DNA of 64,000 nucleotides from Saprospiraceae bacterium (GTDB taxonomy: Bacteria; Bacteroidota; Bacteroidia; Chitinophagales; Saprospiraceae). Within the stretch, counting starts at the first letter, position 1. Every line of letters starts with the position of its first letter. A program made the translations under genes and the position numbers. Shown piece by piece: positions 9,376 to 17,968 of the stretch. Location: positions 1-64,000 of the forward strand of contig JAGNXB010000003.1 of assembly GCA_017985675.1 (NCBI GenBank). The letters are read 5' to 3'. Below the pieces are notes generated by a model. That model was not told the DNA's origin. It saw nothing but the letters and a program-made list of their open reading frames with translations, and did not search any database.

Positions 9376-10947
9376 TTATCGGATATGCACCATCGCATGC
9401 GTGAGTTGTCGTGAAGGGGTGCGCAAATGGGCGAAATAATTGCCTGCCGGAAGGTTTCCTGCATCCAAAGTGACCTCAAAGCGACCTGGTTCCAGATAGC
9501 GATCTATCAATACCTTCATTTCATAACCAGCAGCATTGAAGACACTCAGGTAGACACGTTCGCCATTGCTGGAAAAGGTTATTCGGGTGCTTGCTGAAAA
9601 TGGATTTGGCGTATTGAAAAATTCATTATTTACCTGAAGTGATCCGCCATTTTGTTCCGTTGAAGTAGTGGTACAGCCTTCAATTAGAGGTATCTCTGAA
9701 AAATCACTGTACAAAAGTGTCTGGACATCCTCCAGTGGTACTTCAAACCATTGTTTCAACAAGGAGCCATAAACGGATCGAAAATCAAATTGCATGGCCA
9801 CACCTTCCTGTTCGTCAACCGTATCATTAATGGTGGGATTAGCACCAATTATACCTGGTTTGACACAAGAGCCAAAAATAAAAAGAGGAGCTGCAGAACC
9901 GTGGTCCGTACCATTGGCCCCATTAGAGCGTATTCGCCGACCAAATTCAGAAAAAGTCATTCCAACGACACGTTGATCCAGCTTTTGCAAAACAAGATCA
10001 CTTTGGAAAAGACCAATGGCCTCAGAGAGCGTAGCCATTAGGTTGGCATGTCCTCCTGTTGTGGTATCCGTGGCATCAACCTGGTTGGCATGTGTATCAA
10101 ATCCACCAAGGCTGGCTACATAAATGCGCGTTTTTAAGCCACCTGAAATAAGGAGGGCAATAGTTTTCAGTTGTTGTGCAAGCCGATTGGCCGCCGGATA
10201 GGTAACTAAATTGGTACCCTTTGATGCTGCTTCAGAAATCACAGTACCATAAGCATTGGTCTGGGCGATGGCGGTTCGGACGAAATTTATCTCTTTGCCA
10301 TAACATACTGTTGGATCCGTATTATTGTCGTCATCTTCCAGGAGTGGGGATATACCAAAGGGGTCTTCAAGCGCCAGCGAATAATTGGCGGCAAAGCCCT
10401 GGCACGTTTCGGAAATAATGGATCCGACTGTTATGGCAAAGGGATCAGGATACGATGCATTGGGATACCCTTCGGGATAATCCATTACGTATGAGTCAAA
10501 AAACCTTCCGGTCCACCCTGTATTAATCACTTCATTAGCAGAGGAACCTGTTTGCCAAATATCAGTAGAACGAAAATGGGATCGATTTTGGTCCGGATAG
10601 CCCACATTTTGAATAACGCTAAGTCTGCCCTCATCAAAACTTGTTTTGAGGTGGGTCATTGCAGGATGTAATCCCGTTTCCAGTGAAAGTTGTAAAGCCT
10701 GATTTTCAGGGATCAGAATATTCTCTCTTGCAGTAAATAGGTTGCTATACTGATCCAGAGGCAGGACCATGTTTAATCCATCATTTCCACCATTAAGCTG
10801 GATAAGCACAATGACCCGATCGGAGTCCTGGTTCATTCCATTAAATAGAGCATGGCGGGAAATGGCAGACAGTTTGTTGCCGTGGAGGAGAAGAGGCAAC
10901 GAAAAGGAAGCTGCTGCAGTATTTTTGAGGAAAGTTCTTCTTTTCAT
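9376..10947 (-). CDS. DUF1501 protein with T9SS C-terminal sorting domain
   Basis: A 523-residue exported protein. The N-terminus MKRRTFLKNTAAAS resembles a Tat-type signal. The body has DUF1501 landmarks of the alkaline-phosphatase/sulfatase-like fold: QLNGGNDGLNMV near 50-61, GGFDTHANQ near 280, and FSEFGRR...GTDHGSAAP near 335-355. The last ~80 residues (NTPNPFS... to AMVHIR) form a type A T9SS sorting domain, so the protein is expected to cross the outer membrane and be cell-attached or released. It follows the DUF1800 gene by 25 bases; the two families usually occur as a pair. Confidence 0.88.
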   Translation of the reverse strand: MKRRTFLKNTAAASFSLPLLLHGNKLSAISRHALFNGMNQDSDRVIVLIQLNGGNDGLNMVLPLDQYSNLFTARENILIPENQALQLSLETGLHPAMTHLKTSFDEGRLSVIQNVGYPDQNRSHFRSTDIWQTGSSANEVINTGWTGRFFDSYVMDYPEGYPNASYPDPFAITVGSIISETCQGFAANYSLALEDPFGISPLLEDDDNNTDPTVCYGKEINFVRTAIAQTNAYGTVISEAASKGTNLVTYPAANRLAQQLKTIALLISGGLKTRIYVASLGGFDTHANQVDATDTTTGGHANLMATLSEAIGLFQSDLVLQKLDQRVVGMTFSEFGRRIRSNGANGTDHGSAAPLFIFGSCVKPGIIGANPTINDTVDEQEGVAMQFDFRSVYGSLLKQWFEVPLEDVQTLLYSDFSEIPLIEGCTTTSTEQNGGSLQVNNEFFNTPNPFSASTRITFSSNGERVYLSVFNAAGYEMKVLIDRYLEPGRFEVTLDAGNLPAGNYFAHLRTPSRQLTHAMVHIR

Positions 10948-10972
10948 GAGTTGGTTATTTTCCAGGTAGGGG

Positions 10973-12646
10973 TTAGGACAATTGATATTCTGGCATTTGC
11001 ATCATTGTTGCGATCAGGTTTCGGAGTTTATTCGAAACGGCATTTGCTAAATCTGTGTCAGAAGGGTTAGCCAAATGATCGGTATACTCTACTGTCCATT
11101 CATAGTCCGGCAAACCGGGTAAAAGCACTTCCTTTAGGTATGCCATCTTTTGGGTAGAAATGGGTCGGGGAAACAATTGTAATGCCAATCCTTCAATGAG
11201 TGGGTCTGGTTCAAAAGGGTTTTCTAATGATGCTACCCAGGTTAGTACAGGAAAAGTGGCTGCTGGATTATTACCAACTTTTAATCCCGTAAATGTCAAT
11301 GTCTTGACTAAATTGGATCGAATGGGCAATGTTACCGAATTAATCCATGTCTGATAAAAGGAGGGTTCCTGATACCAGGCTTTCCAGCCGGATACACTGG
11401 GAGGATCGTAATAGGCCATTTGCATAAGGCCAAACGAAGGGAAAACCAGCGCCCAATAACGATAGTTCAAGTTTAGATTTCCTGGTGCTGACCAACCCGA
11501 CTGCCTAATCATACTCATGGTAAAATCAACGGGATGTTTGATCATTGCACCCAGGATACATTCCTCATAAAAATGGGCACTGGATAATAAAGCTTCAAGA
11601 GCAGGTTGTATCTCATAGTTGTTGCTCAAAATCAATTGAGCCATAGGTTCAATGACATCGGCCTCAGTCACAGCATCGATATCATAATAAACAAACCAGC
11701 GGTACAATTTTCGAGCAAGGAATCGGGCACATTCACTTTTTTGAAATATAATATCAATTAGATGGGCATATTCCTGATCCGCCAAGTTGGTAATAACTTC
11801 ATTATCAAAACGATGAGACAGTGTTTTAGAACCTGTATCATGTCTTGCAATCCTAAATTCCGAAGCCACTTTTATATCCGGATTAAGCGTGTTGAAACCC
11901 GTGGTGACCCATCCCGTAAGGACTTTGGCCATTGCTATGACATCGTCTTCGGTGTAGTTGGTGTAATCACCCGGACCTGCCTGAGGACCTTTACCAATAG
12001 TAAAAAGTTCTAATAATTCACGGGCATAATTTTCATTGGGTTTAGTCTTGGTACTTTGATTGCCATTCAAGTACTGCAACATGGACGGGTCAATGGTAAT
12101 TTTTTTTGTAAGTTCCCTGAAATTACCCATTGCATTCTCCCGGAGCAATGTAATGTAGACGTACTGGAATTTAGGATCATTGACATCAACCCTTGAAGTC
12201 ACAAAATGATTATGCCAGAACAGGGTTAATTTTTCCTGGATATTCATACCACTTTGCATCATCAGACCTACCGTCCAGGCATTCAAAGATGTAGTACGAT
12301 AACCCTTTAGATTAATGACGGCATCATAAGGCGCATCAATCCAAGTTTCTCCCAAAGGTACGTTAGGATCGTTTGTAGCTAAATGATTTATAGGAGGAGT
12401 AGGCATTGCCTTGCTTTCAAAAAGCTTGTTTACAGTGCCGCTAAGTCCTAGACTTACCGATTCGGTAATTTCAGATTGAGTAGGCCCAAACGTAGTTCTG
12501 CGTAATAGATGCGCAGCCGTCTCTTTCGTCCAGGGTCCTGCATAGGGCTCGAGTCCTCCATTACCAGAAAATGATGTTTTTTTTATCGTCCGCTTTGATG
12601 CAGTTTTGCCAGTTAGCAAGACTTCGAGTGTACTTCTTCTATCCAT
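10973..12646 (-). CDS. DUF1800 family protein
   Basis: A 557-residue protein starting MDRRSTLEVLL; the frame stays open for 43 codons upstream, but that stretch looks non-coding. DUF1800 hallmarks are AHLLRRTTFGPT near residue 50, LTLFWHNHFVT near 150, NENYARELLELFT near 220 and FLARKLYRWFVYYD near 310. The family is almost always encoded just before DUF1501, as here. Its biochemical role is not established, though it is thought to act in export or envelope processes with its DUF1501 partner. The N-terminus lacks a standard signal peptide. Confidence 0.88.
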   Translation of the reverse strand: MDRRSTLEVLLTGKTASKRTIKKTSFSGNGGLEPYAGPWTKETAAHLLRRTTFGPTQSEITESVSLGLSGTVNKLFESKAMPTPPINHLATNDPNVPLGETWIDAPYDAVINLKGYRTTSLNAWTVGLMMQSGMNIQEKLTLFWHNHFVTSRVDVNDPKFQYVYITLLRENAMGNFRELTKKITIDPSMLQYLNGNQSTKTKPNENYARELLELFTIGKGPQAGPGDYTNYTEDDVIAMAKVLTGWVTTGFNTLNPDIKVASEFRIARHDTGSKTLSHRFDNEVITNLADQEYAHLIDIIFQKSECARFLARKLYRWFVYYDIDAVTEADVIEPMAQLILSNNYEIQPALEALLSSAHFYEECILGAMIKHPVDFTMSMIRQSGWSAPGNLNLNYRYWALVFPSFGLMQMAYYDPPSVSGWKAWYQEPSFYQTWINSVTLPIRSNLVKTLTFTGLKVGNNPAATFPVLTWVASLENPFEPDPLIEGLALQLFPRPISTQKMAYLKEVLLPGLPDYEWTVEYTDHLANPSDTDLANAVSNKLRNLIATMMQMPEYQLS

Positions 12647-12953
12647 GATCTGAATTTTTTCGGGGGAAAGATGACTGAGGTAAAGGTTATTTCGTGGGTG
12701 GTGAATACAAAGTTGTGGAAATATTAATGATCTATAAAACGTCTGGAGATAATTGTCAGTTAACAAAGTGAACATCTAAAATTCACTGCTTGCTTACAGT
12801 CTTATCTTCGACAAAAACCAGGCATCCTTTGAAGCTGGTTAGAAAATTAAAGATATGGTGTAAAGAATTAGAAAGTGGTTGCCTGCCTTCCAAAAAAAAA
12901 TGAACCCGACATGCTACGCATCCAATTGCTATTTTTACGGCACAAGAAATAAT
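12647..12953. other. divergent intergenic region between DUF1800 gene and lgt
   Basis: This 307-base AT-rich stretch separates two divergent genes and must hold both promoters. I found no exact TAnnTTTG element in either direction and no strong hairpin. Short open frames here look like chance. Confidence 0.5.
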
Positions 12954-14114
12954 ATGTATCCGAATCTCAGCTACCTTGTCCATGCACTTACCGGATGGGG
13001 ACCAGACAATGCCTTATCCATCGTACAGACCTTTGGATTAATGTTGGCTATTTCATTTTTAGCCAGTGGGTGGTTCCTCTCCTTAGAGTTAAAACGGAAG
13101 GGCGAGGAAGGACTCTTACAGCCCACGTATACTACAATTACTGTAGGTAACCCGCCCTCATGGATGGACATTTTTTGGAATAGCCTGTTTGGGTTTCTTA
13201 TTGGATATAAAGGGATATATGCCTGGCAGCAAAGCGATTTATTTCAAACGGATCCAGGTGCAATTATACTTTCCGGGGAAGGCCACCTTATTGGTGGATT
13301 CCTGGGGCTTATCCTCTTTGGCGGATTGAAATGGTGGCAACGCCATTCTGCTAAAGGCCCGGGAGAGCAAAAAAAAGTAGCTATATGGCCACACGAGCGG
13401 GTGTGGGATATTGCAATGATTGCTGGCATCAGCGGAGTTGCGGGTTCTAAGCTCTTTTCTGTTCTGGAGGATCCGCAGGCGCTCATTTCAGATCCGATGG
13501 GTCAATTGTTTTCAGGTTCCGGACTCAATTTCCTGGGGGGTTTGATTCTCGGCTTCATTGGCGTGTATACATATATCCGATTAAAAAAACTTCCAGGAAT
13601 ACATATCCTGGATGCGGTTGCACCTGCTTTGGTTGTGGGATATGCCGTAGGTCGTATTGGCTGTCAGCTTTCAGGTGATGGCGACTGGGGTATTGTCAAT
13701 CTTGAGCCTGTACCTGGATGGTGGTTTTTGCCTGATTGGATCTGGTCATTTCGTTTTCCACACAACGTACTAAATGAAGGAGAACTTATTCCGGGCTGCA
13801 CTTGGAATTATTGCAGCCAGTTAGCTCAACCTGTTTACCCCACTGCATTTTATGAAACCGTGTTAGGTGCAGTAATGCTCAGCATTCTTTGGATGATCCG
13901 TAAGAGGATAAACATACCCGGTATGCTTTTTTTCATTTACCTGATACTCATCGCGACGGAGCGATTTTTTATTGAAAAAATTCGGGTTAATGACAAGTAT
14001 GATTTGCTTGGCATGCAAGTCACCCAGGCAGAGGCTATCTCTGTCATTTTATTCCTGATCGGGGTATCCGGTGTGGGCTATTTATGGTACCGGGCACGCC
14101 GATCGAAAACCTGA
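12954..14114 (+). CDS. lgt: prolipoprotein diacylglyceryl transferase
   Basis: A 386-residue inner-membrane enzyme that moves diacylglycerol from phosphatidylglycerol to the lipobox cysteine of prelipoproteins, the first step in making the many lipoproteins in this window. About seven hydrophobic helices are visible. The Lgt signature lies in VGYAVGRIGCQLSGDGDWG (around 238-256), with YPTAFYE near 300 and ERFFIEKIRVN near 345. It is longer than the ~270-residue enterobacterial enzyme because of an insertion before the signature, as in other Bacteroidota. The start is ATG 12954 (MYPNLSYL); the in-frame ATG 75 bases upstream gives a non-membrane extension and is less likely. Confidence 0.9.
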   Translation: MYPNLSYLVHALTGWGPDNALSIVQTFGLMLAISFLASGWFLSLELKRKGEEGLLQPTYTTITVGNPPSWMDIFWNSLFGFLIGYKGIYAWQQSDLFQTDPGAIILSGEGHLIGGFLGLILFGGLKWWQRHSAKGPGEQKKVAIWPHERVWDIAMIAGISGVAGSKLFSVLEDPQALISDPMGQLFSGSGLNFLGGLILGFIGVYTYIRLKKLPGIHILDAVAPALVVGYAVGRIGCQLSGDGDWGIVNLEPVPGWWFLPDWIWSFRFPHNVLNEGELIPGCTWNYCSQLAQPVYPTAFYETVLGAVMLSILWMIRKRINIPGMLFFIYLILIATERFFIEKIRVNDKYDLLGMQVTQAEAISVILFLIGVSGVGYLWYRARRSKT

Positions 14115-14174
14115 TGTTGGCCTAGGGATCTCAATAGTAAAGGATTCACACCTGTAATAGCACGAATGGCTTGA

Positions 14175-14201
14175 GGTAATTATTTATTTGGTGTAATTAC
14201 C
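14175..14201. terminator. hairpin between convergent lgt and nadD
   Basis: GGTAATTA (14175-14182) and TAATTACC (14194-14201) form an 8-bp perfect inverted repeat with an 11-base loop, in the gap between two convergent genes. The stem is AT-rich and lacks a T-run, so terminator function is tentative. Confidence 0.4.
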
Positions 14202-14245
14202 GGGTGTGGAAAAAATGTCCAGGGGAAAAATAGTTCTTGGTCGGG

Positions 14246-14836
14246 TTATTCCCTGTACATCTTGCATGTATCCATGTAATGGAAGACCGGATCAGGAAGC
14301 ATATAGCGCATACTTTGGCCATTGCGTAAACCTTGACGGATGTATGTTGCGGAAATATCCAAAAGTGGAGCGTCGAAGAATTGCACATTGGGATGATCAT
14401 CAAATGCTGAGCTGCCAACACCAGGACGGCGATACACCAGTATATTATAATCCCTTAAAATGATCTCGTAATTTTTCCATTTATCCAATGTCACCAAATT
14501 ATCCCCTCCCATTATGAGTGCAAATGCATCGAAGGGATATTTTTCTTTTAAATAAACCAGAGTATCAATGGTATATGATGGCTTGGGAAGGCTAAATTCA
14601 ATTGCTGATGCCAGTAGTTTGGGATTATCTTCAATGGCAATGCGGACCAGATGTAGCCGATCATGATCTTTTGCCAGCGTTTGTCGCGGTTTTAAGGGGT
14701 TATGTGGTGAAACGACAAACCAAACCTGGTGAAGGTCTGCCAACTCAGCCATGTGATTGGCAATAATTAAATGACCAATATGGACAGGATTAAATGAACC
14801 AAAAAAGAGGCCAATTTTTCTACCTTCTTTAGTCAT
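14246..14836 (-). CDS. nadD: nicotinate-nucleotide adenylyltransferase
   Basis: A 196-residue cytosolic enzyme making nicotinate adenine dinucleotide from NaMN and ATP in NAD synthesis. The nucleotidyltransferase signature GSFNPVHIGH lies at about 13-22. The late ISATYIRQGLRNG segment is the second nucleotide-binding motif (the ISSTxIR equivalent). FVVSPHNPLK near 40-49 matches NadD rather than NadM or CoaD. The start ATG overlaps the end of the upstream lipoprotein gene by 8 bases, suggesting translational coupling. Confidence 0.93.
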   Translation of the reverse strand: MTKEGRKIGLFFGSFNPVHIGHLIIANHMAELADLHQVWFVVSPHNPLKPRQTLAKDHDRLHLVRIAIEDNPKLLASAIEFSLPKPSYTIDTLVYLKEKYPFDAFALIMGGDNLVTLDKWKNYEIILRDYNILVYRRPGVGSSAFDDHPNVQFFDAPLLDISATYIRQGLRNGQSMRYMLPDPVFHYMDTCKMYRE

Positions 14837-15293
14837 TGGTCTCTGTTTGTTTTAGCCTATCAGGATCTTCCAGGTCTACTTTCCAATTGCCGTTTATCCG
14901 TATCAAGCGAACACTATCTAATTGTAGCATATCTTCCCTTACTTCTGCAAACATGCATATAGCGGTATCGCCAAATAGGTTACATTGGATACTCTCTATC
15001 CTTGAAAGGGAGGATTTATCTGAAATTTCAGTGGTTGTTGAAAGCTTTTGCAATGTGTTTACCCACGCCTCGGTCTCTGGCGAACTCCATTTAATTGCAT
15101 CATTAAATCGGCCAAGATCCATTGCTTGTTGCCAGGCAAGAAAAATTGCATCAGGTGAGTTTTCTGGATCCGTGATGATTATGGCTTCATCCTGCAAAGG
15201 TAGATCGGTATCATTTGATGGATCCTTATCCGTTTGACAGGCGATAAGAAGTATGTAAATAAAAAAGAACGCTAAAGTCAATCTATTACGCAT
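14829..15293 (-). CDS. lipoprotein of unknown function
   Basis: A 154-residue protein starting MRNRLTLAFFF, with a lipobox at LLIAC and an acidic linker after the cysteine. The C-terminal ~100 residues alternate strand and helix and end in a VRLIRINGNWKVDL segment. This resembles the NTF2-like/DUF4878 fold that often closes with a 'G-x-W-K-V' strand. It overlaps nadD by 8 bases. A TACTTTTG element ends only 3 bases before the ATG. Function cannot be assigned. Confidence 0.75.
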   Translation of the reverse strand: MRNRLTLAFFFIYILLIACQTDKDPSNDTDLPLQDEAIIITDPENSPDAIFLAWQQAMDLGRFNDAIKWSSPETEAWVNTLQKLSTTTEISDKSSLSRIESIQCNLFGDTAICMFAEVREDMLQLDSVRLIRINGNWKVDLEDPDRLKQTETND

Positions 15294-15296
15294 CCA

Positions 15297-15304
15297 CAAA
15301 AGTA
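15297..15304 (-). promoter_or_regulatory. -7 element TACTTTTG directly before the lipoprotein start
   Basis: On the minus strand TACTTTTG is followed by TGG and then the ATG. If used, transcription would begin at about the start codon, giving a leaderless lipoprotein-nadD mRNA. No TTG lies at -33. Confidence 0.4.
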
Positions 15305-15408
15305 AAGCAAAATCAGGGACTAACTTTGGAATGGCCGCCTATAGCCCACCAGATGGCAAAAGGCCACCACAAAAGGCAAGACGATAGCGAGATATCTTGA
15401 TCCGGAGA

Positions 15409-16524
15409 TCAATTTCCTAACATCACAGGCATGACTAACATGAGAATATCCTCGCCTTCTGATTGTTCACCTGGCAGTAATAACCCGGCTCTTTGTGGTG
15501 TAGACAGTTCCATTTTAATCTCATCATACTCAAGTACATTGAGCATTTCAATCAGGTATTTGCCATTAAACCCGATGGAAAGGGGCTCGCCTTCATAGGA
15601 GCAAGTCAATTGTTCCGTGGCTTCGTTAGCAAAGTCAATATCCTGAGAAGAAATATTCAGACTACCAGCACTCATGCTGAGCATAATCTGGTTGGTAGTC
15701 TTGTTGGCATAAAGGGCGATCCGTCGTATGGAACTTAAAAAATCCTTACGTGACACATGCAAAACATTGGGATTGGAAGTGGGGATTACTGCATTGTAAT
15801 CCGGATACCGGGCGTCAATCAAGCGGGCACTCATCCTAAAATCACCTGCATCGAAGTAAACGTGGGATTTATTAAAACTGATCAGAATAGATGCGTTTTC
15901 ATGCACGATTCCTTTAAGCAGGTTAAGGGACTTTTTGGTAAGGATCATGGAGGCAGATGTATCCTGACCGGAGTGATTCAGTCGATATCTCACCAGCTTA
16001 TGGGCATCCGTAGCCACGAAAGTAAGTGAGTCCGGCTCAATCAAAAAGTAGACGCCCATCATAGCAAGACGCATTTCATCATTTCCAGCGGCAAATGCGG
16101 TGTGGGTAATCATATGACCCAATTCCATGCCGGTAACAGAAATTTCATCAACACCATCCGGCTGAGGTGGATCTGGAAAATCCGAACCATTTTCACCGGC
16201 CAGTTTATACTTTCCAAAAACGGAGGTGATCTCAATATTGAACGTATCCGGATTGACCTGGAAGGTCAATGGTTGTTCGGGAAGACCCTTCAGGGTGTCG
16301 AGGAGGATACGGGCGGGGATAGCCACCTCGCCATTGGTATCCGCGCTGACCTCAAGGGAGGTCGTGATGGAGATATCGAGGTCCGAAGCTGTAATGGTCA
16401 GTTTACTACCACTTATAGAGAATAGAAAATCCTCCAATATGGGCAGAACCGGATTATTACCGATGGCACCACCGGTTAATTGAAGCCTTTTTAGCAGTTC
16501 GGCGGAAGAGACAGTAAATTTCAT
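15409..16524 (-). CDS. dnaN: DNA polymerase III beta subunit (sliding clamp)
   Basis: A 371-residue clamp that encircles DNA and tethers the replicase. It starts MKFTVSSAELLKRL and shows the three-repeat clamp pattern: TASDLDISI near 48-56, LAGENGSDFPDPP near 115-127, VYFLIEPDSLTFVATDAHKL near 165-185, and a terminal LVMPVMLGN (the VMPM-like hydrophobic tail). Length is normal for the family. Its ATG is preceded by TATCTTTG. dnaA and recF are not adjacent, so there is no sign of the replication origin here. Confidence 0.95.
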   Translation of the reverse strand: MKFTVSSAELLKRLQLTGGAIGNNPVLPILEDFLFSISGSKLTITASDLDISITTSLEVSADTNGEVAIPARILLDTLKGLPEQPLTFQVNPDTFNIEITSVFGKYKLAGENGSDFPDPPQPDGVDEISVTGMELGHMITHTAFAAGNDEMRLAMMGVYFLIEPDSLTFVATDAHKLVRYRLNHSGQDTSASMILTKKSLNLLKGIVHENASILISFNKSHVYFDAGDFRMSARLIDARYPDYNAVIPTSNPNVLHVSRKDFLSSIRRIALYANKTTNQIMLSMSAGSLNISSQDIDFANEATEQLTCSYEGEPLSIGFNGKYLIEMLNVLEYDEIKMELSTPQRAGLLLPGEQSEGEDILMLVMPVMLGN

Positions 16525-16552
16525 GTAGGAGTACTTGCGGTTAGCTTGGGGC

Positions 16553-16560
16553 CAAAGATA
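16553..16560 (-). promoter_or_regulatory. -7 element TATCTTTG upstream of dnaN
   Basis: Minus-strand TATCTTTG lies 28 bases before the dnaN ATG, matching TAnnTTTG. No TTG sits at the expected -33 spacing. Confidence 0.4.
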
Positions 16561-16606
16561 GGTATCTTGTAATTTATAAGGGGCATAGGATTGCAATACC
16601 TGCAAC

Positions 16607-16614
16607 TATCTTTG
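16607..16614 (+). promoter_or_regulatory. -7 element TATCTTTG directly before the M16 gene
   Basis: TATCTTTG ends 4 bases before the ATG at 16619, implying a leaderless transcript if functional. The nearest TTG (16591-16593) is 13 bases upstream, closer than usual. Confidence 0.4.
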
Positions 16615-16618
16615 CAGA

Positions 16619-17887
16619 ATGATTGACAGGACTGTTGCACCCCCATTCAGGGAAATCACCCATTTGCATATGCAGGAGCCCCAAATGGTGCATTTGAGCA
16701 ATGGTGTCCCGATGTATGGGCTACCCGGTCCGACCCAAGGTTTATTGAAATTGGAGGTCATTTTCCTTGTAGGTAGGGTTCATGAAAGGCAGGCATTAAC
16801 AGCCAGGGCCGCATGTAGACTCATGAGGGAGGGCACTTTAAGTAATACGGGTGGAGAAATTGCTGAGATAAGTGACTTTTTTGGTGGATCCATCAGCTCA
16901 TCAGACAGTATGGACCACAATGGTCTTGTTTTACAATGTTTGTCCCATTTTTTTCATGATTTGTTGCCAGTATTTAGTGAAATGCTATTGCAACCTTCTT
17001 TTCCTGAAAAGGAGTTACAATCATTTATAAGGAATAACCAACAGCGATTATCAGAGGACCTATCCAAAAATGAAATCATTGCCTATCGCGAATTGACTTC
17101 GCTTATTTTTGGGGCTGACCATCCTTATGGGTACAACAGCACTTTGGAAAGTTACGCCGCCTTGACCAGAGATGCTGTGTTTGGCTTTTGGGAGGATCAT
17201 TATAGGGCAGGAAATGTGGTCATTTTTCTAAGTGGCCAGTATGATGATAATGTCATCCAGGCTATCGATGACTTGATTTGCAAGCCAATGCGCCTGGGCC
17301 AATCACGAACCAACTTTCCGAAACCTGAGCCTGTTTCGCGTCGTGTCTTGCACATAAGAGAGAGAGAATCCCTTCAGAATGCCATTCGCATCGGTCGTTT
17401 GTTATTTGATCGATCCCATCCGGATTATTACGATTTGCATGCGGTCAGTTTATTGTTAGGAGGGTATTTTGGTTCCAGGTTGATGACCCAAATAAGAGAA
17501 GAGTTGGGATTAACTTACAATATATACTCGCATATCGATGCTATGCGTTTAAGTGGCTACTTTTATATTTCCGCTGAAGTAAGCAAGGAGGAAACCACGC
17601 GTACTTTGGAAGAAATCTATTTGGAAATAACAAAATTGAGGACAGAACCCATGCAAGCAGAGGAATTGCTTATGATGCAACGTTTTGCTGTTGGGAATAT
17701 GCTCCACTTGCTTGATGGCCCTTTTAGCCAATCGGACACCTTGAAGAACCTGATTGTCGAGGGTGGTGACTTTAATGATTTTAATAATATGGTACAAGCC
17801 ATTCGGTCCATTACTCCCCAAAAAGTAATGGATTTGGCCCATAAGTGGCTTGATCCCAATGAAATGATTGAAGTCGTTGTAGGTTAA
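16619..17887 (+). CDS. M16 peptidase family protein lacking the zinc-binding HxxEH motif
   Basis: A 422-residue member of the pitrilysin/insulinase family. The N-terminal fold runs from HLSNGVPMYGLPGPTQGLLKLEVIFLVG, and the C-terminal domain contains YFGSRLMTQIREELGLTYNIYSHID (about 281-305), typical of M16B proteins. Where active members carry HxxEH followed by a GT turn, this one reads ARAACRLMREGT (about residue 61-72), so the zinc ligands and catalytic Glu are missing. Inactive M16B subunits normally pair with an active partner; none is encoded here. No signal peptide is visible, so it is probably cytosolic. Confidence 0.85.
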   Translation: MIDRTVAPPFREITHLHMQEPQMVHLSNGVPMYGLPGPTQGLLKLEVIFLVGRVHERQALTARAACRLMREGTLSNTGGEIAEISDFFGGSISSSDSMDHNGLVLQCLSHFFHDLLPVFSEMLLQPSFPEKELQSFIRNNQQRLSEDLSKNEIIAYRELTSLIFGADHPYGYNSTLESYAALTRDAVFGFWEDHYRAGNVVIFLSGQYDDNVIQAIDDLICKPMRLGQSRTNFPKPEPVSRRVLHIRERESLQNAIRIGRLLFDRSHPDYYDLHAVSLLLGGYFGSRLMTQIREELGLTYNIYSHIDAMRLSGYFYISAEVSKEETTRTLEEIYLEITKLRTEPMQAEELLMMQRFAVGNMLHLLDGPFSQSDTLKNLIVEGGDFNDFNNMVQAIRSITPQKVMDLAHKWLDPNEMIEVVVG

Positions 17888-17968
17888 ATGTGAATTCTTG
17901 GCTTCGTTAACTGATTTTTCTGTTGCTTTGTAGGTTCATAACCCCTTTACTCGCTGTATAAACCACTT

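Noticed and set aside
12647-12775. Longer DUF1800 protein starting at 12775
   Set aside because: The extension has no signal or family similarity, and ATG 12646 starts a plausible N-terminus.
16525-16605. Longer dnaN start at 16605
   Set aside because: The extra 27 residues are not clamp-like and would run over the promoter elements; MKFTVSS at 16524 is the typical clamp start.
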